A stretch of 64,000 nt of DNA from Perognathus longimembris pacificus (lineage: Eukaryota; Chordata; Mammalia; Rodentia; Heteromyidae): positions 18,651,528 to 18,715,527 of the forward strand of contig NC_063184.1 in the NCBI RefSeq assembly GCF_023159225.1. The letters are read 5' to 3'. Positions 11,322 to 24,300 of this stretch are shown here, in pieces. Numbering within the stretch: the stretch's first letter is position 1; every line of letters begins with the position of its first letter. The notes below the pieces were generated by a model. It did no database searches. It was not told the DNA's origin and saw only the letters and a list, made by a program, of their open reading frames with translations. A program made the position numbers and the translations under genes.

Positions 11322-14300
11322 ACTGGAATTCATGTTTATACCTTTTAGTATACTATTTATGGTTTCTGTAAATTTAGTTTCATCATGAGAGCTGAAGAAA
11401 AAGATTTGATATTAAAAACTCAACTGAGTAGTTGGTTCCTGAAATCCTGGACTATTTATGACCTATTATTGGCTTTTTTAAGTCATAAGAACTGAAGACT
11501 AAAATTATTAACATTTCAGTATGCATCTGCAATTATTTTTCATCTTAAAAGCTTCTATGATTCCTAACTAAAAATGTCTGAGAGGATTATCACACCTGTA
11601 GCAATTTCCAGTTTTAGTGATTTACCCATTATTTCCCTCATCATGTAAATACTTATGAAATGATCATTTTGTGTACAATACAGGTATTGCCTTTTTATTT
11701 ATTTTAGTGTTTAGCTTCATGAGACACCTATTTAAGTTGATGGAATACATGCTGTATGACACAGTAACATTTTCCCCGCTAGGTGTTGAGTATATGGAGC
11801 TTAAACAGTGATACTTTTTTCAACCAGAAAAAAAAATCCCCAGTTTTAAGTAAAATCTTATAGCATTATCTCCTTAGAAAAAAGCGATATTTTAAATATT
11901 ACCATTATATCCTGAATACATATTGAGATAAATGAGCTGAGTATGACTTTGCTCTTTAGTTTCATGAATTGCTAAGCCATACATAGAAACAACATGCAAT
12001 ACTTACAGATTTTCAAGAAAATATGAAGAGTTGTCAACAGAGAATTATAGTTATTCCATTTGCAATTCCAGTAACTAAAACTTAGCCCCAAGTGTTTCTT
12101 TACCCTGCCTTTGAAGGCTGCTAGAGTTTATGAAGAAAAGGACTAACTTTTCCCCCATGGAAATCTGCATTCCTTAGTGACCATTTTATGCAGGATTCAA
12201 AAGCAAGTAGATTCTTCTATGAATAAGTAATGACAAGAATTACTATGAACATACAGCTTTGTGCCTTTTACTGCTGACTCCTAAGTAAATAAGTATATTT
12301 ATAGTCACTGACTGACCAGAGCATGATTGGTTTGGCCACATGCAACAGTGAGCAGTAACAGTGACATAGCAAGGCATCCGTTAAAAATTCAGAGCTAAAA
12401 TCTATTCTCCAATGAGCATTTTGGTTAATCTTATAGGAATAAGCTCCTTATAATTAAATCCATAGAATAAATTAGGAAAAAAAGAGTAAGAAGTCAGTTT
12501 TGGGTGCCTATATATTAGATATGAAACTATTTGATTTGTTCTGTTTAACAGTTGTATTGTTTTAATGATTTTGCTTCATACAGTTAATGAAACATTAAAT
12601 ATTTTTGGTAGACTTTTTTTTGCAAGTGAGAATATGCTAGGTAGACTGGCTTTGTTATTTTGTTTAAAGAATTTTTCTAGGTCTAGTTGACTCATGGAAT
12701 CTGTTGAATAAAACCACTATGATAATCTCTTAAAAATGTTCTCTTCTATCCCCTTTTCCATGAAGGTCAATAGAAATGTTTAAGTTAGCAGCTGCAACTA
12801 AACTTCTTGTCCTAGAAAAACCTAAACCTTTTCTTGAGCCTATACAATAAGTTTTGTTTATTTACAAGTAAGATTATAGTTGCAATTAATTTTGAAAGTT
12901 GAAATGTATCAGAAAGTTTGTATAAATTTGAATGAGAAGAATTATTTACCTTTCCAGTTTTAATGGGAAATTTGCACTTTGATGGATACTAACATAAATT
13001 AAACTTTATTGATTGATTTTTTTTTTCTCCTTAAATCCCAGCTTTAAAGGGATAGGTTAACTTGAGTGAAAATAAATACACATCATAATGGCATACCTGG
13101 CTTTTGGACAGTATTATGTTTCAGGTTCATTGCTACATTCCATTATATTCCATAATTTATTATAAGAAATGTGTTTGATAGAATAAAAATTTCAGACTAT
13201 TGTGGGAAGTGATTGAGTGCCTGGCAATTTAAGCTATGTGTAAAGTATGCAAGTAAAGACTGAGTCCTTAATGTCACCTATGTCCTGGTGTAATGGCCCA
13301 ATAAGTGTCTGAATTTTAGGTTAATTTTACAAAGAAGACTTCAGATAGCCTGAGGTGTAAGATTCCCATGTTTGCTCCTCTTTAACAATTTTTTTTTAAA
13401 AAACAGCATTTTTGCTGTTATTTTTAGCTATAAGAACTTTGAAGTTTCATTTGATTGTTTAGTCACTGCTTAATGCCTTTGACTTAGCTTATTAACCTAG
13501 TTCTTTAACTTGTATTTTTGTAAGTTTGGCAGCAGTTCTATTTATTAGTGCGTTATATTTTTATCCTTGTGCACATGCACAACACACCACAATATACAGC
13601 AAACACATACTACACACCACACACTATTATTATTGGAAAAAGAATGAGTACATTTGTCCTTGTCTTTTGATTTGTTTCCAGATAGACTAGTAGTCAATCA
13701 TTTGCACATTTCAAATTTATTTTGATCAAGTAAAATGTTTGAATCTTCAATTATGAGAAATTTTAAAGTTCTCCATTTATAATTGATCTAAGTGGAAATA
13801 ACATCTTTTGAGAACTGGTTGCATTTGAGTACCTAAGTGATCCTAACCATTACTTTTGTGTGTGATTTGCAAACCTTTGGAGGCGGAAGGTGCTGTCCTT
13901 TAGGTATATGTCTGCCAGGGTATTCTTCTCTGTTTCTGTGTCAACTTTAATTCCACTTTCATGCTTAATTTTTCTTCCTGTTCAGCTTTTTCCACTAATA
14001 TGTAAAATAAAGAGAAAAAAATGTGATTTCCCTTATGTGCCCCATATTTTATAATGCAACTATTTAACCCATGACATGCTAATGTTGCTTACTGTATTCC
14101 TATTTCATTAAAAAAAAATAAATCTTCTGCCTTTTTAAAGCAGTGAGGACCTGAGAACCAAGAGTCACCTTGTCCATTAAACAAGTATTATCACAGAGGA
14201 CCAATGGTTCAAAGAGGAAAATGGGTGCACTTATTTAGCATCTTCTGAAGCCTGGTCAGCACGCTACCTGTATTACTATCCATCTTTCTACTGCATGAAG

Positions 14301-14370
14301 CAACTGAAAGGGAATTTATACTTTCTTTTTTACCTGAACAGGAGAACTAATGAAAATGAACAATAAATAT
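11322..14370 (+). other. DNAJB14: Probable DNAJB14 3' UTR (3' end not fixed)
   Basis: This is AT-rich sequence directly after the stop, with no exon and no recognisable SINE for about 3.1 kb, although SINEs are dense on either side. That absence is typical of a long 3' UTR under constraint. AATAAA hexamers stand at 14006-14011 and 14362-14367, and others occur further on to about 15.96 kb, so the cleavage site is unknown. Old B1/ID-like sequence starts near 14535. Confidence 0.6.
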
Positions 14371-16340
14371 GAAATTTAATCTTCACGAAACGGCTTAAAA
14401 CTTCTTCTCCAGTGGCCACATGAACTACCTGAAGTTCATAAGATGCCTATAGACTGGTGAAAACAAAATAATAGTCTTGATAAGAACCTCCAAATTTTTC
14501 CAAAACTAGTTTTCCAAAACAACAAAAAAGTAGATAGAATCTGGAAGTGGAGGTAGACACTTAACATCCTAGTACCTGGGAGGCTCGGGCAGATGTGAGT
14601 TTTGATTCCAGCCTCAGATACATAGCAAGACCCTGTATCAAAAATGACCAAAAAACCCCACAAAAAACCCAGGGCTGAAGGCATAGCTCAGGTAGTACAG
14701 CGCCCAGCTTAGCATGTGTGAGATCCTGGGTTCAATGCCCCAAACTGTGTTAAAGTGGGAGGGTGAGGCTCTGAAGGAATTCTTGCACACTCCAACTGGC
14801 AGGCGATGCAGTCCAAAAGTACAGATTTCTTTGGTTTCATTTTTACTAAATAGGTACTTCCATATAAATGGAAAAATTCCTCAAAACATTAATTTAAAAC
14901 ATACTCCTTATATTAAGGATTATGTGACCACATTTCTTTTCTGAATTTCCCTGTGTGTAACTTTTTCCTGTTATGTGATTCCTTTAATTATCTGCTGGTG
15001 TAGGGGCCAATAGATTTGTGAATATTCTGTGATGTGTCCATGTATAAATGTATATATATTTTTCCAGCTAATACCTCAAATGTGTGATTGTTTAATATAT
15101 ACTACTGTATTTGCACAGAGCAGGGCTTCCATTAGCTATGGGTATTTTTCTGAATTTGAAATCAGTTTCGCGAATTTTATTGGTGTGAATTCTTTGTTGC
15201 TTTGTTTTTTTTCATGCTTTAATGCAGATATTCCTACTAGAAGGCCCATACTTGACATATAATTGTATCATTTTCAATCTAGCAATCTGGAAATGTGTAA
15301 GGATGTTTCTTGAAATGTTTACTAACCTGTTAAAAATGGGGGTGGTGGTGATTGGTTGCTAAGCTGTCTAGTCATTTACATAGCAGATGACACCCTGTTA
15401 GGTTGGAGCAAATCAGTCACATTGGCACAAAACTGCACTTTCTATACTGATACTCTGCTTTGCCACCTGAAGATACCATTCGAATTGTGAGATTTTTCAG
15501 CAACATTGTGATATTTTTAGTCTTCACTTTTGAAATGAACTTTTTTGAGTTGAATGACTATAATAGGAAACAATTGTTTTGTAATTTATTTGTTAAATGC
15601 TTTTTGTTGCTTTGCTTTTAGTTTTTAGATTGCTCTATAAACCGTTTCCACTTAAAGTTTAATATTAGTTTGTGTTTTTAAAAGCTACAGGTAATTTTCA
15701 AGGTGTGATGGGACTTTAATGGAAGCCTTGTATAAGTTAAACTGATGAAAGACATATTACTTTGTCTATAGTGCATTAAAGATTATATAATTAGGCTTAA
15801 AAATAAAGTGTCTGATTTATAAAGTATTTAAGGTTATATCAGACTTACATAAAATAAAATTTTGTGAGAACTCTTAAAGGAAATGCATTTGATTTTTAAT
15901 GAATGTTCTAATGAATGATTTATGATTTTTTTGTCTTTCAGTCTGTAGTTTATCTCAGTATATTAATAAAACAGGTTTGTTCTCATCATAAGATTTGTCA
16001 TCCTATTTTATACTTTAAATATACTCTTTATTCTTTTTATTCAACTATTCAAAAAACTACGGAGACTATATCCCAGGTAATGAAATAGGTGCTGGGAATT
16101 ACTCCTTGAATAAGATTTTCTTTTTTAAATCTATGAAGTTGACATAGCAAAGAAACACCAAGTAAACAGTTACAATTTTGATAAACGTGACAAAAAGAGT
16201 AGACAGTACAATGAGATCACGTATGCAGGAAGACCTCAAAAAATCTGCTAGAGTCAAGGAAGGTTTCTCGGAGAAAATGAGCTCCAAGTTGAAAGCCGCA
16301 GATGAGGTAAGCAGGGGTACAACGAACACCTGTGGTTGAA
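14371..16340. other. Gap between DNAJB14 and the LAMTOR3 CpG island
   Basis: No gene seen. It holds an old B1-like stretch (about 14535-14660) followed by an old ID-like stretch (about 14670-14750), then AT-rich unique sequence. It could still be distal DNAJB14 3' UTR: several AATAAA motifs occur, for example in the 15800-15975 interval. Confidence 0.5.
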
Positions 16341-16584
16341 CACCGGTGCAGACCCTGGGCTGAGGCCCTCCGAGACTCCCCACCCCCGCCTTAAGCTTGC
16401 AAATCCTGCTTTCTGGAAGCCTAATAGCCAAGGCACCCGAGGAAAGGCCCGGAAGGAAGTCTCAGCTCTGCATAAAAAAGGAGCTCGGGGCACCTAGGGC
16501 CCCACCATCTGGAGACAGCTCTGAGTACAGAGCAGGGACGGTGGACCCGAGGGGGGGGGGGGGCAGGCCAGGGCCCCAAAAGCC

Positions 16585-16685
16585 GGCGTGGGGACAGTGG
16601 CTCAAGTGGCAAAGCCTCGAGCACGAAAAGCTTAGGGGCAGCACGCAGGCCCCGAGTTCAAGACCCGGGACAGGCACACACAAAG
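16585..16685 (+). mobile_element. Old ID-type SINE fragment in CpG-island shore
   Basis: The stretch gtggctcaagtggcaaagc through cgagttcaagacccggg matches the right half of the dimeric SINEs. It has kept several CpGs. Confidence 0.65.
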
Positions 16686-16998
16686 CCCGGGGAAACAAGT
16701 GAAACGGATGCATCTTTTTCGTGCCAACTATGCCCTTTAGCACCAACCGTCCTGGCGACTTCGGCGGAACTCGGAGGGCAGCAGCCCCACGCACGTCCTC
16801 CAGCCTACGGCCCCCGCCCTGCGGCGACAGCGCGGCGCGCAGGCGCAGACGGCAGCCCGCCTCCGCCAGGAAGGGGCGGAGCGTGTCGAGCGGCCGCGCG
16901 CTGCGCTCGCAGTTCCTGCGCGGGGTTTCCCCGGAAGTTCTGATCCCTTGGCCGGGAAGGCGTAGCAAATGCTTCCGGGAGCGCCGACGAGGTCACGA

Positions 16999-17008
16999 GT
17001 CATGTGAC
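16999..17008 (+). promoter_or_regulatory. M-box / CLEAR-like E-box in LAMTOR3 promoter
   Basis: GTCATGTGAC differs by one base from the CLEAR consensus GTCACGTGAC bound by TFEB/TFE3. With the preceding A it reads AGTCATGTG, the core of the MITF M-box. It lies about 400 bp before the ATG inside the CpG island. Function is inferred only. Confidence 0.45.
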
Positions 17009-17403
17009 AGCCGCTTGCCGGGGACTCCTGTTTAGCTCCAGTGCGGTGGGGATAGTCCGGTGGCCGAGCAACCCAGGTAACCGGTGCCATTCTGCCGGGT
17101 TGCCCGGCCCGGGCCCGAGGGTGGGGAGTTGGGAGGACGAAGGTCGCCCTCACTGCCCCGCGTTAGGCCTGGACTTTAAGGGGCGGCGGCTGGGCTGACG
17201 CGGGAGGAGGTGAGCGGGCCTGGCCGGCCACTTGCTGAGAAACTCTAGCTCCTTCCTACTCCCTGGCCCGAGGTCCCGAACCGCGGCCCGGCCTGGACCA
17301 GGGCGATCCGGCCTACGCGGGCTGGGCGTGGGAGAGGGGAGAGTCACGGGGAGTTTCTCTTCCAGGCGAGCAAGATTGATCCTGCGAGGGAAAGGGGTTC
17401 GTC

Positions 17404-17412
17404 ATGGCGGAT
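17404..17412 (+). CDS. LAMTOR3: LAMTOR3 coding exon 1 (MAD)
   Basis: Only three codons (Met-Ala-Asp) precede the donor gtgagt. The ATG is preceded by gttcgtc and followed by G, an acceptable but not ideal Kozak context. Confidence 0.95.
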
Positions 17413-20400
17413 GTGAGTTGTCACCCCCACACTAGAGGAAGAGGGGGCGGGCAGTAGGGTTGGAGGAGACTCCTGAGTGTGGAGGTATAGAAATGTTGCT
17501 CATTTACCCTGGCCGCCTCTCTTTCCCCATTAGTTATTTCCTCTGCAGAGGATCGCCTGTGGGATACCCAAATAGGAGTGAATTGTCATGGTTCTGACCC
17601 GAAGCCTGAGGTTGAGAAAATTCTGTTCTTTCCACCTCCTAGTCTGGCTGGGACATAAGAAAAACTGTATTTAGCATGCGAAATTTGAAACAGTCGTTTC
17701 CTGCCCATATGTGGTCAGTAGGACTTGTGCTCTGAGTCATTTTTTTTAAGTAAGTGGTCACACTGTCTTCAGTAGGTGCGTGGTAGCAATCTGAAAAGAT
17801 CCCTAACTGATACCACTTTAACAACATGGGTTGTTTGTGTATGTATGTGTTTAAGATGAGAGCAGAAGTAAGATAGAGGTGGTACGAGAAATTACCAATT
17901 GGAGAACAGAATCTGATTCTTTGGGGTCATAACTGATACTTGGTTTGCCAGTGAAAATTCCCAGAGAAGAGGTTTTTTTTCTAAAGAGGTTCCCTGTTAA
18001 ATAGTTGACATGTTGTCATTTGATTAGTCATGTGAAGACATTTAGAAAAGTTAAGCAACTTAGTATCATTAGAAATAATGGTAGAGGGTGGTGCTGTTGC
18101 TCAAGTGGTAGAGCAACTGCCTGGCAAGTGCCAGGCCCTGACTTCAAAACCTAGTGGACCAGGCCTGTTTAGGGGAGGCTTAGGCATAAGGATTTCGAGT
18201 ATAAGGTCACCTTGGAGTACATAGAAAGTTCAGGACCCATTAGGAATACAAAGAGAGCCTTTTAAAAAAAATGGCAAAATGTTTGTAGACATGGAAAAAG
18301 CTTAATATATTCGTAAATGATTACATTAGCCACAGAATATAAAGCATTATGAAAAGTGCTGTCTAATTTTGCAGCTCATATGAATTTGTGTCTCCTATGT
18401 CCACGTATGCTAATAATACATCTCAATAAATTTTAACAGCATTGTCATGCTGTAGATTCTATGATTAGCTCTATTGAGCTGATATTGAGTCTGAGACTTA
18501 GAAGGAAAGGTTAGTTAACTTGCTCCGGTTCATACCAGCAAACATCAAAGCAGAGGAAGATAAAATACAGTAAGAAAAGTTGTGAATGGTGACTTAAAGT
18601 CCCTAAAAAATAGGACAGGTATAAGAAAGCAGAGGGAGGCATATTATAAAGATTTTTGATATTGTCTTCCAGGACCTAAAACGATTCCTGTATAAGAAGT
18701 TACCAAGGTAAGAAGCTTATTCAATAAGGAAACTTTTATATTTTTATAATTATTTAGAATAACATTTCTGTAACATGTTTCTTTTATGAAGTATTTTATT
18801 ATTCCTCTTTAGACTCATATTTGTGTTACTATGCAAATTTATCATTTTTAACTAGTGTAACCGTGGATATTATAAGTGATGTCCTTCAAATTTGTAGATA
18901 AATAACATAGGCCTAGAGAAGGTATGTGATTTGCCTAAGGTTAAACAGCCGATAAATGCTTGGGATAAGAATTCAGATATTTTAACTATTAAGTTCTCTA
19001 AAATATACTGTCACAGCAGATAGCTGGGTTATACTTTGAAGTGTTAAGGGGAAATATTATTAAGAACTTGTCTTAATTGCAGAGCCAACATCATCAAGAA
19101 CACTAGGTTCACACAGCTGTTCATATTTGAATATCCATAAGACTTTCTTTTTTCTACCACAGTGTGCCATTTTAAGAAAGGCTCTTGTGTTATGGTTAAC
19201 ACACTTCCCTTCTACATATTTTACTAGAGAACTTTGTCACTTGATGTAAAAGACACTATGATAAGTGCCACTTTTGTCTGCACTCAAAACTTTACAAACA
19301 ATTCAATTCCTGAGAGTTAAGGACATGAAAGAGAAGTGTAAGACTTTAAGCATGTATTTTCACATTTCAAAATGAAATGGTTCAGAAGTCAATTGAATAA
19401 CTGTTGAGGTAATAAAGCAGAATGTGTGATGAGATCCTTTTCTCTTATCTCCCAGTCTGAAACTATGTTGAAAGTTGTGGGTATCCGTTTATTTTTATAG
19501 TAAGGAAAGAAAAATTTCTTCCTTGGCAGTAATGGAATTGGGAACTCAGAGCCTCCTACTTACTTGTCAGGCAAGAATTGTACCACCTAAGAGACACCCT
19601 GCTTTTTTCCTTTCCTCCAGTACTATGGCTTGATCTCAAGGCCTGGAGAGCTCTTGATTTGCTTTTTCTCTCACATTCAGTTTTTTTGCTCACTTTTTTC
19701 CTCATGGCTTTCTCTGCCACTTTTGTCACACTTCTACTTCTTTATTACTGGTTATCTACTCAGATTTGTTTTCCTGGGCTGCCTCCAATACTCCTGGACT
19801 CCCCTCTCTTGATACCCCTAGCATTTATTGCTTTAGTTATTTTTCAGACAAGGTCTTATACTTTGGCCAAGGCTAGTCTTGGATCACCATTCTATCTCTA
19901 CCTCCCAAGTAGCTGGGATTACAATGGGGAACAATCCTCTTGTTTGGATTTTTGCTTGATTTATTTATTGTCATTTATCTATTGGCTGTGTCTTTACACT
20001 GATTGCAGATCACTGGAAACCATTGATACTGTTTTATAGTTTTATTACCATATGTTTTTTTCTTTTGTATTGAAGAAGAAAACTATTGAAGTATTATATG
20101 AAGTAGTGGTTATTATTGATTTCATGCTAATGTCATACTTATTTATATTCTCTTCCTAAAATTGGCAAACTATGGACAAACTAATTCTAAAATCAGGAGT
20201 ACAGGTAGTCATAGCTTAAATCTGCTGATCCAGAACCATAGAAATGACCTTAAAAGCTGAAGCTTCAAAGAAATTTTAATAATCAGTGTGAAAAATAATA
20301 TTTGTTTTCAGATCTGTGAAACTTTTTTCAAAACATTAAAACTGGGAGTTAATTACAGATACTTAGAGGAATAAAAGCCAATACTAATTCTGTATATTGA

Positions 20401-21294
20401 TGTTGTAAAATAGATCTGAGATTCCCCTTAATGTACATTCTTTATGTCAGTATCGCTTTCTCTGGGATGATTTCATCACAACCGTTTTTCTTCTTTATGT
20501 CAATAAAACTACTTCCCCTGTGTTCTTGACCTGCCTATTGGAACAGCTCTAATGTTGAATAAAAATAATTTCTTCTTTATGATGTTTTATCTGTTAAACG
20601 AAAGAGGAAAATCATGTAGGTAGGTAGTACTTATCCAAGAGATAGATTCAATTTAAGAATATTTGTAAAGTTTAGCTACCTGCTCATTGGTAAACTACTT
20701 GCCAAGCACAAGTAAGGTTTTGATCCCTAGCACTACAAAAAGTTTTTTTTACAGATAGTTGGAAAAATGTAATGGCAGAAAAGGAACTTGCCTTTTTTTT
20801 TTTTTAATTTGACTGAGTCCATTGTAGTTGTGTGTGTGTGTGTGTGTGTGTGTAGGCCAGTCCTGGGGCTTGAACTTGGAGCTTAGCACTGTCCCTGAGC
20901 GTTTTTGCTTAAGGTTGGTCCTCTTCCACTTGAGTTTTCCTGGCTTTCTGGTGGAGACTTTCCTGCCCAGACTAGCTTTGAACCTTGATCCTCAGCTCTT
21001 AGCCTCTTGAGTGGCTAGGATTACTGGCCTAAGCTACTAATACTTGGTGAAGATGATTTATTAAAATTTAATTTCAGCAAACTAACATTGGGTAAATATG
21101 AATCATTCACATACTCCTTAAGTTAAAACACTAAAGCTGACATGGGAAGGTATAATTTCAGGGAATAGTAGGAGCATTAAACATCTCTGAATTGTGCTTT
21201 ACAGATAGTTAAAATGACTTCACGTAAATACTAAAGTTTAGGGAATGTTTCCTCATTGTAGTTGTTAACACGCTACTTTGTACTCTACAGTGTA

Positions 21295-21331
<37 letters not shown>

Positions 21332-24300
21332 GGCCAGTCCTGGGCCTTGGACTCAGGGCCTAAGCACTGTCCCTGGCTTCTTCCCGCTCAAGGCTAGCAC
21401 TCTGCCACTTGAGCCACAGCGCCGCTTCTGGCCGTTTTCTGTATCTGTGGTGCTGGGGAATCGAACCTAGGGCCTCGGGTATACCGAGGCAGGCACTCTT
21501 GCCACTAGGCTATATCCCCAGCCCCTACAGTGTATATTTCTTAATTGCTAATTTTCCAACGAAAAACTATTGTTTAACTACACTGATGGTTTAGTGCTTA
21601 AACTGCAGTGATAAATTATAACTATTACCAGCATATACTTTATAAGCATTATCTTATTGCATTCCTTCCACAATAGCCAAAAAATACCATTATTCTCATT
21701 TTCAGATTGCTACACTGAGGCCTAGGGAGATGTTCTAACTGACCACAACCACATAATAGTAAGCAGCAGAGCCTAGACTAGAAATCAGGTCTTTTTAACT
21801 TCATAGCTTTGACCATTTTAGCCTATTACTTGTTGAAGTGCAGCTGAAGGCTTTCTTTCTTGCTGCCAGCATGTTGCATTAGCCTAGAGTGATCTTCCCA
21901 CTCTTCTTCTATTACTGGCTGCCATAAGATCTCTGCTGAGATAGCACCTTCTAGGGGAGCCTTCTCTGACCCAGCTGCCTGCATCAATCCCCTCTTTTGT
22001 AGCCTCTCATGTTCCCATGGATCTCTTAGTGGCACTTTCTCACAGCTGTAGCCTTACCTTTGTTTTCCTGAGATTTATAGGTTGATAGGCACTTGGCTTA
22101 GATGGTAAGCTGTGTGAAGTCAGTGCTGGTTTTTGCTTATCAGAGCATCATGAAGTATCAAATGCCATAAATACTAGGCACTTGGTATTGGAAAGAATGA
22201 GAAAACATAAATACTAGGCACTTGGTGTTAGAAAGAATGAGAAAAAAGGAAAAAGGTTTCTCTCTCTCTCATTTCCTGTCACTATAACCACTGTCAGTAG
22301 CCTTATCTGTTTTGGCGATCATGGGATAATTAGCAATTTTAGTGGAAAATAGGATGTTTTTAGATCTTCATCAGTAAACTGCATACATTTGAAAAGAATA
22401 TGTGATGTGAATCTGCAATATACATTTGTTTCATTTCTGGAAAAGTTATGAAAGCATAATTATAATATTTAACTTTCTGTCTTTGTAGTGTTGAAGGACT
22501 CCATGCTATTGTTGTGTCGGATAGAGATGGAGTACCTGTTATCAAAGGTAAAGCTGAGGGCTGGGGATATGGCCTAGTGGCAAGAGTGCTTGCCTCCTAC
22601 ACATGAAGCCCTGGGTTCAATTCCCCAGCACCACATATACAGGAAATGGCCAGACGTGGCGCTGTGGCTCAAGTGGTAGAGTGCTATCCTTGAGCAAAAA
22701 GAAACCCTGAGTCCAAGCCCCAGGACTGGCAAAAAAAAAAAGGTAAAGCTGAGTACTGAAATGCAAAGATCATGCTTGCTTTGAACTAAAAAGGTGTATG
22801 TTTACGTCTAGGTATTGCAAAAGGCAAGGATATCAAGCTTATTTAACAAAGCTCATCATGGTTTTGGAGGAAATGTTTGCTTCTGCAATTTCAGCATAGA
22901 TTTATTACAGGCCCAGGTTTCTATTGAACTTACTCATGGTATATTATATACCACTGGTACATCTAGGTGATGAAAATGAGCAGACATGTAGAGAGATATA
23001 TGTTATATCCATTTACAGTTACCCGTGTATGTATTGTTTGTATATAAATCTTTTTAAAAATTTTAAGTAGTTTTAGGATGGCTTTCTTATTTGACTCACC
23101 GTATTTTGTTTCATTTTCTTACTAGAGATAGATTTTTTAATGTTTATATAAGTGCATAATATATAATGTTTAAACTAGTTATAAGAGGAGTTTCATTTTA
23201 ACATGTCCATCTATGCATACATCTTGATTATAGTCACCCTCCATCCTTCCTAACCCCTCTCTTTCCCTCTTCCCAAGCCAATCTAATTTTCTTTTCTTTT
23301 CTTTTTTTTTTTTTTGGTTTATTTTTATTTTTCTTATTGTCAAAGTGATGTACAGAGAGGTTACAGTTTCATACGTTAGGCCTTAGTACATTTCTTGTAC
23401 TGTTTGTTACCTCCTCCCTCATTCCCCCTTCCCCCCTCCCCAATCTAATTTTCATGTTTCCTTTTTATACCTGTTCATAATACATTTTGATAATAAGCAC
23501 AAACACATACATATCCTGTATGTGATAGGTGTTTTATATTTTTGATCTGACATCACATATGAGGGAAACCATGTGTCCTTTGTCTTGTTGAACCTGGCAT
23601 ACTTTACTTAGTGGATATATAGTACTTCAGTGTGTGTGCATACACATATACATATAAATTTTTTTTCAGTTTTCAGTTGTAGGGCATCTGTGCTGCTTCC
23701 TAGTTTGGCTATTGTGAATAGTGCTACAATGACCATGAACATGTAGGTTCCTCTGTTATATCCTGACTTAATGTTCCTTTGAACAAATGACATTGTAGTA
23801 TCATAGGACATTTTGTTTTAGGCTTTTGAGGAACCTGTATACTGATTTCCATAGCGATTACACTAGTTACATTCCTACCAACAGTTCATAAGAGTTCCTT
23901 TTCCCTGTATCCTTGGCAAGATTTGTAGTATGCTTGGTGATAGCTACCCTGACTAGAGTGAGGTTGGGACCTTAGTATCTAAAACCTTTTATATTCATGA
24001 TTTCTTAGTTGACCAAAATCCAATAAATTTTTGCCTAATTTTCAGCTTTTGTTATTGTTAAGTATATACTATATAACAGAATAAATGTGAACTCAGTATT
24101 TTTAGTATTTCCACCTTTTGGTATGATCAACGTGGATATTTTTAATAATAATTATATTACCAAAGATTAAATAATGTCCATTTGTTTTGTCATGCCAAAG
24201 ATCAAAACTGAAGCCTTTGCACATGATAGGCAAGTGCTGTATCACTGAGCTACATTCACTTCCCTGATTACTAAATTTCCAATTTAAATTGATGAGACCC

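Larger units (their letters stand above)
16345..17460. promoter_or_regulatory. LAMTOR3: CpG island and promoter of LAMTOR3
   Basis: This is the only GC-rich, CpG-dense block in the window. It ends over the start codon at 17404. No TATA box is visible. Candidate factor sites seen: an NRF1-like CGCGCAGGCGCA at 16836-16847 (one mismatch to the usual YGCGCAYGCGCR), a GC box at 16873-16879, an ETS-type CCGGAAGT at 16931-16938, another TTCCGG near 16973, and an M-box/CLEAR-like GTCATGTGAC at 16999-17008. The transcription start is probably between about 17010 and 17400 but cannot be fixed by reading. Confidence 0.85.

Noticed and set aside
16462..17153. Several long open frames on both strands in the CpG island
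   Set aside because: GC-rich DNA has few stops. Products are Arg/Pro/Ala-rich with no recognised domain, and the region is a promoter.
19578..20039. 153-codon open frame
   Set aside because: Low-complexity hydrophobic product over an old reverse B1-dID-like SINE and pyrimidine-rich DNA; no splice or family support.
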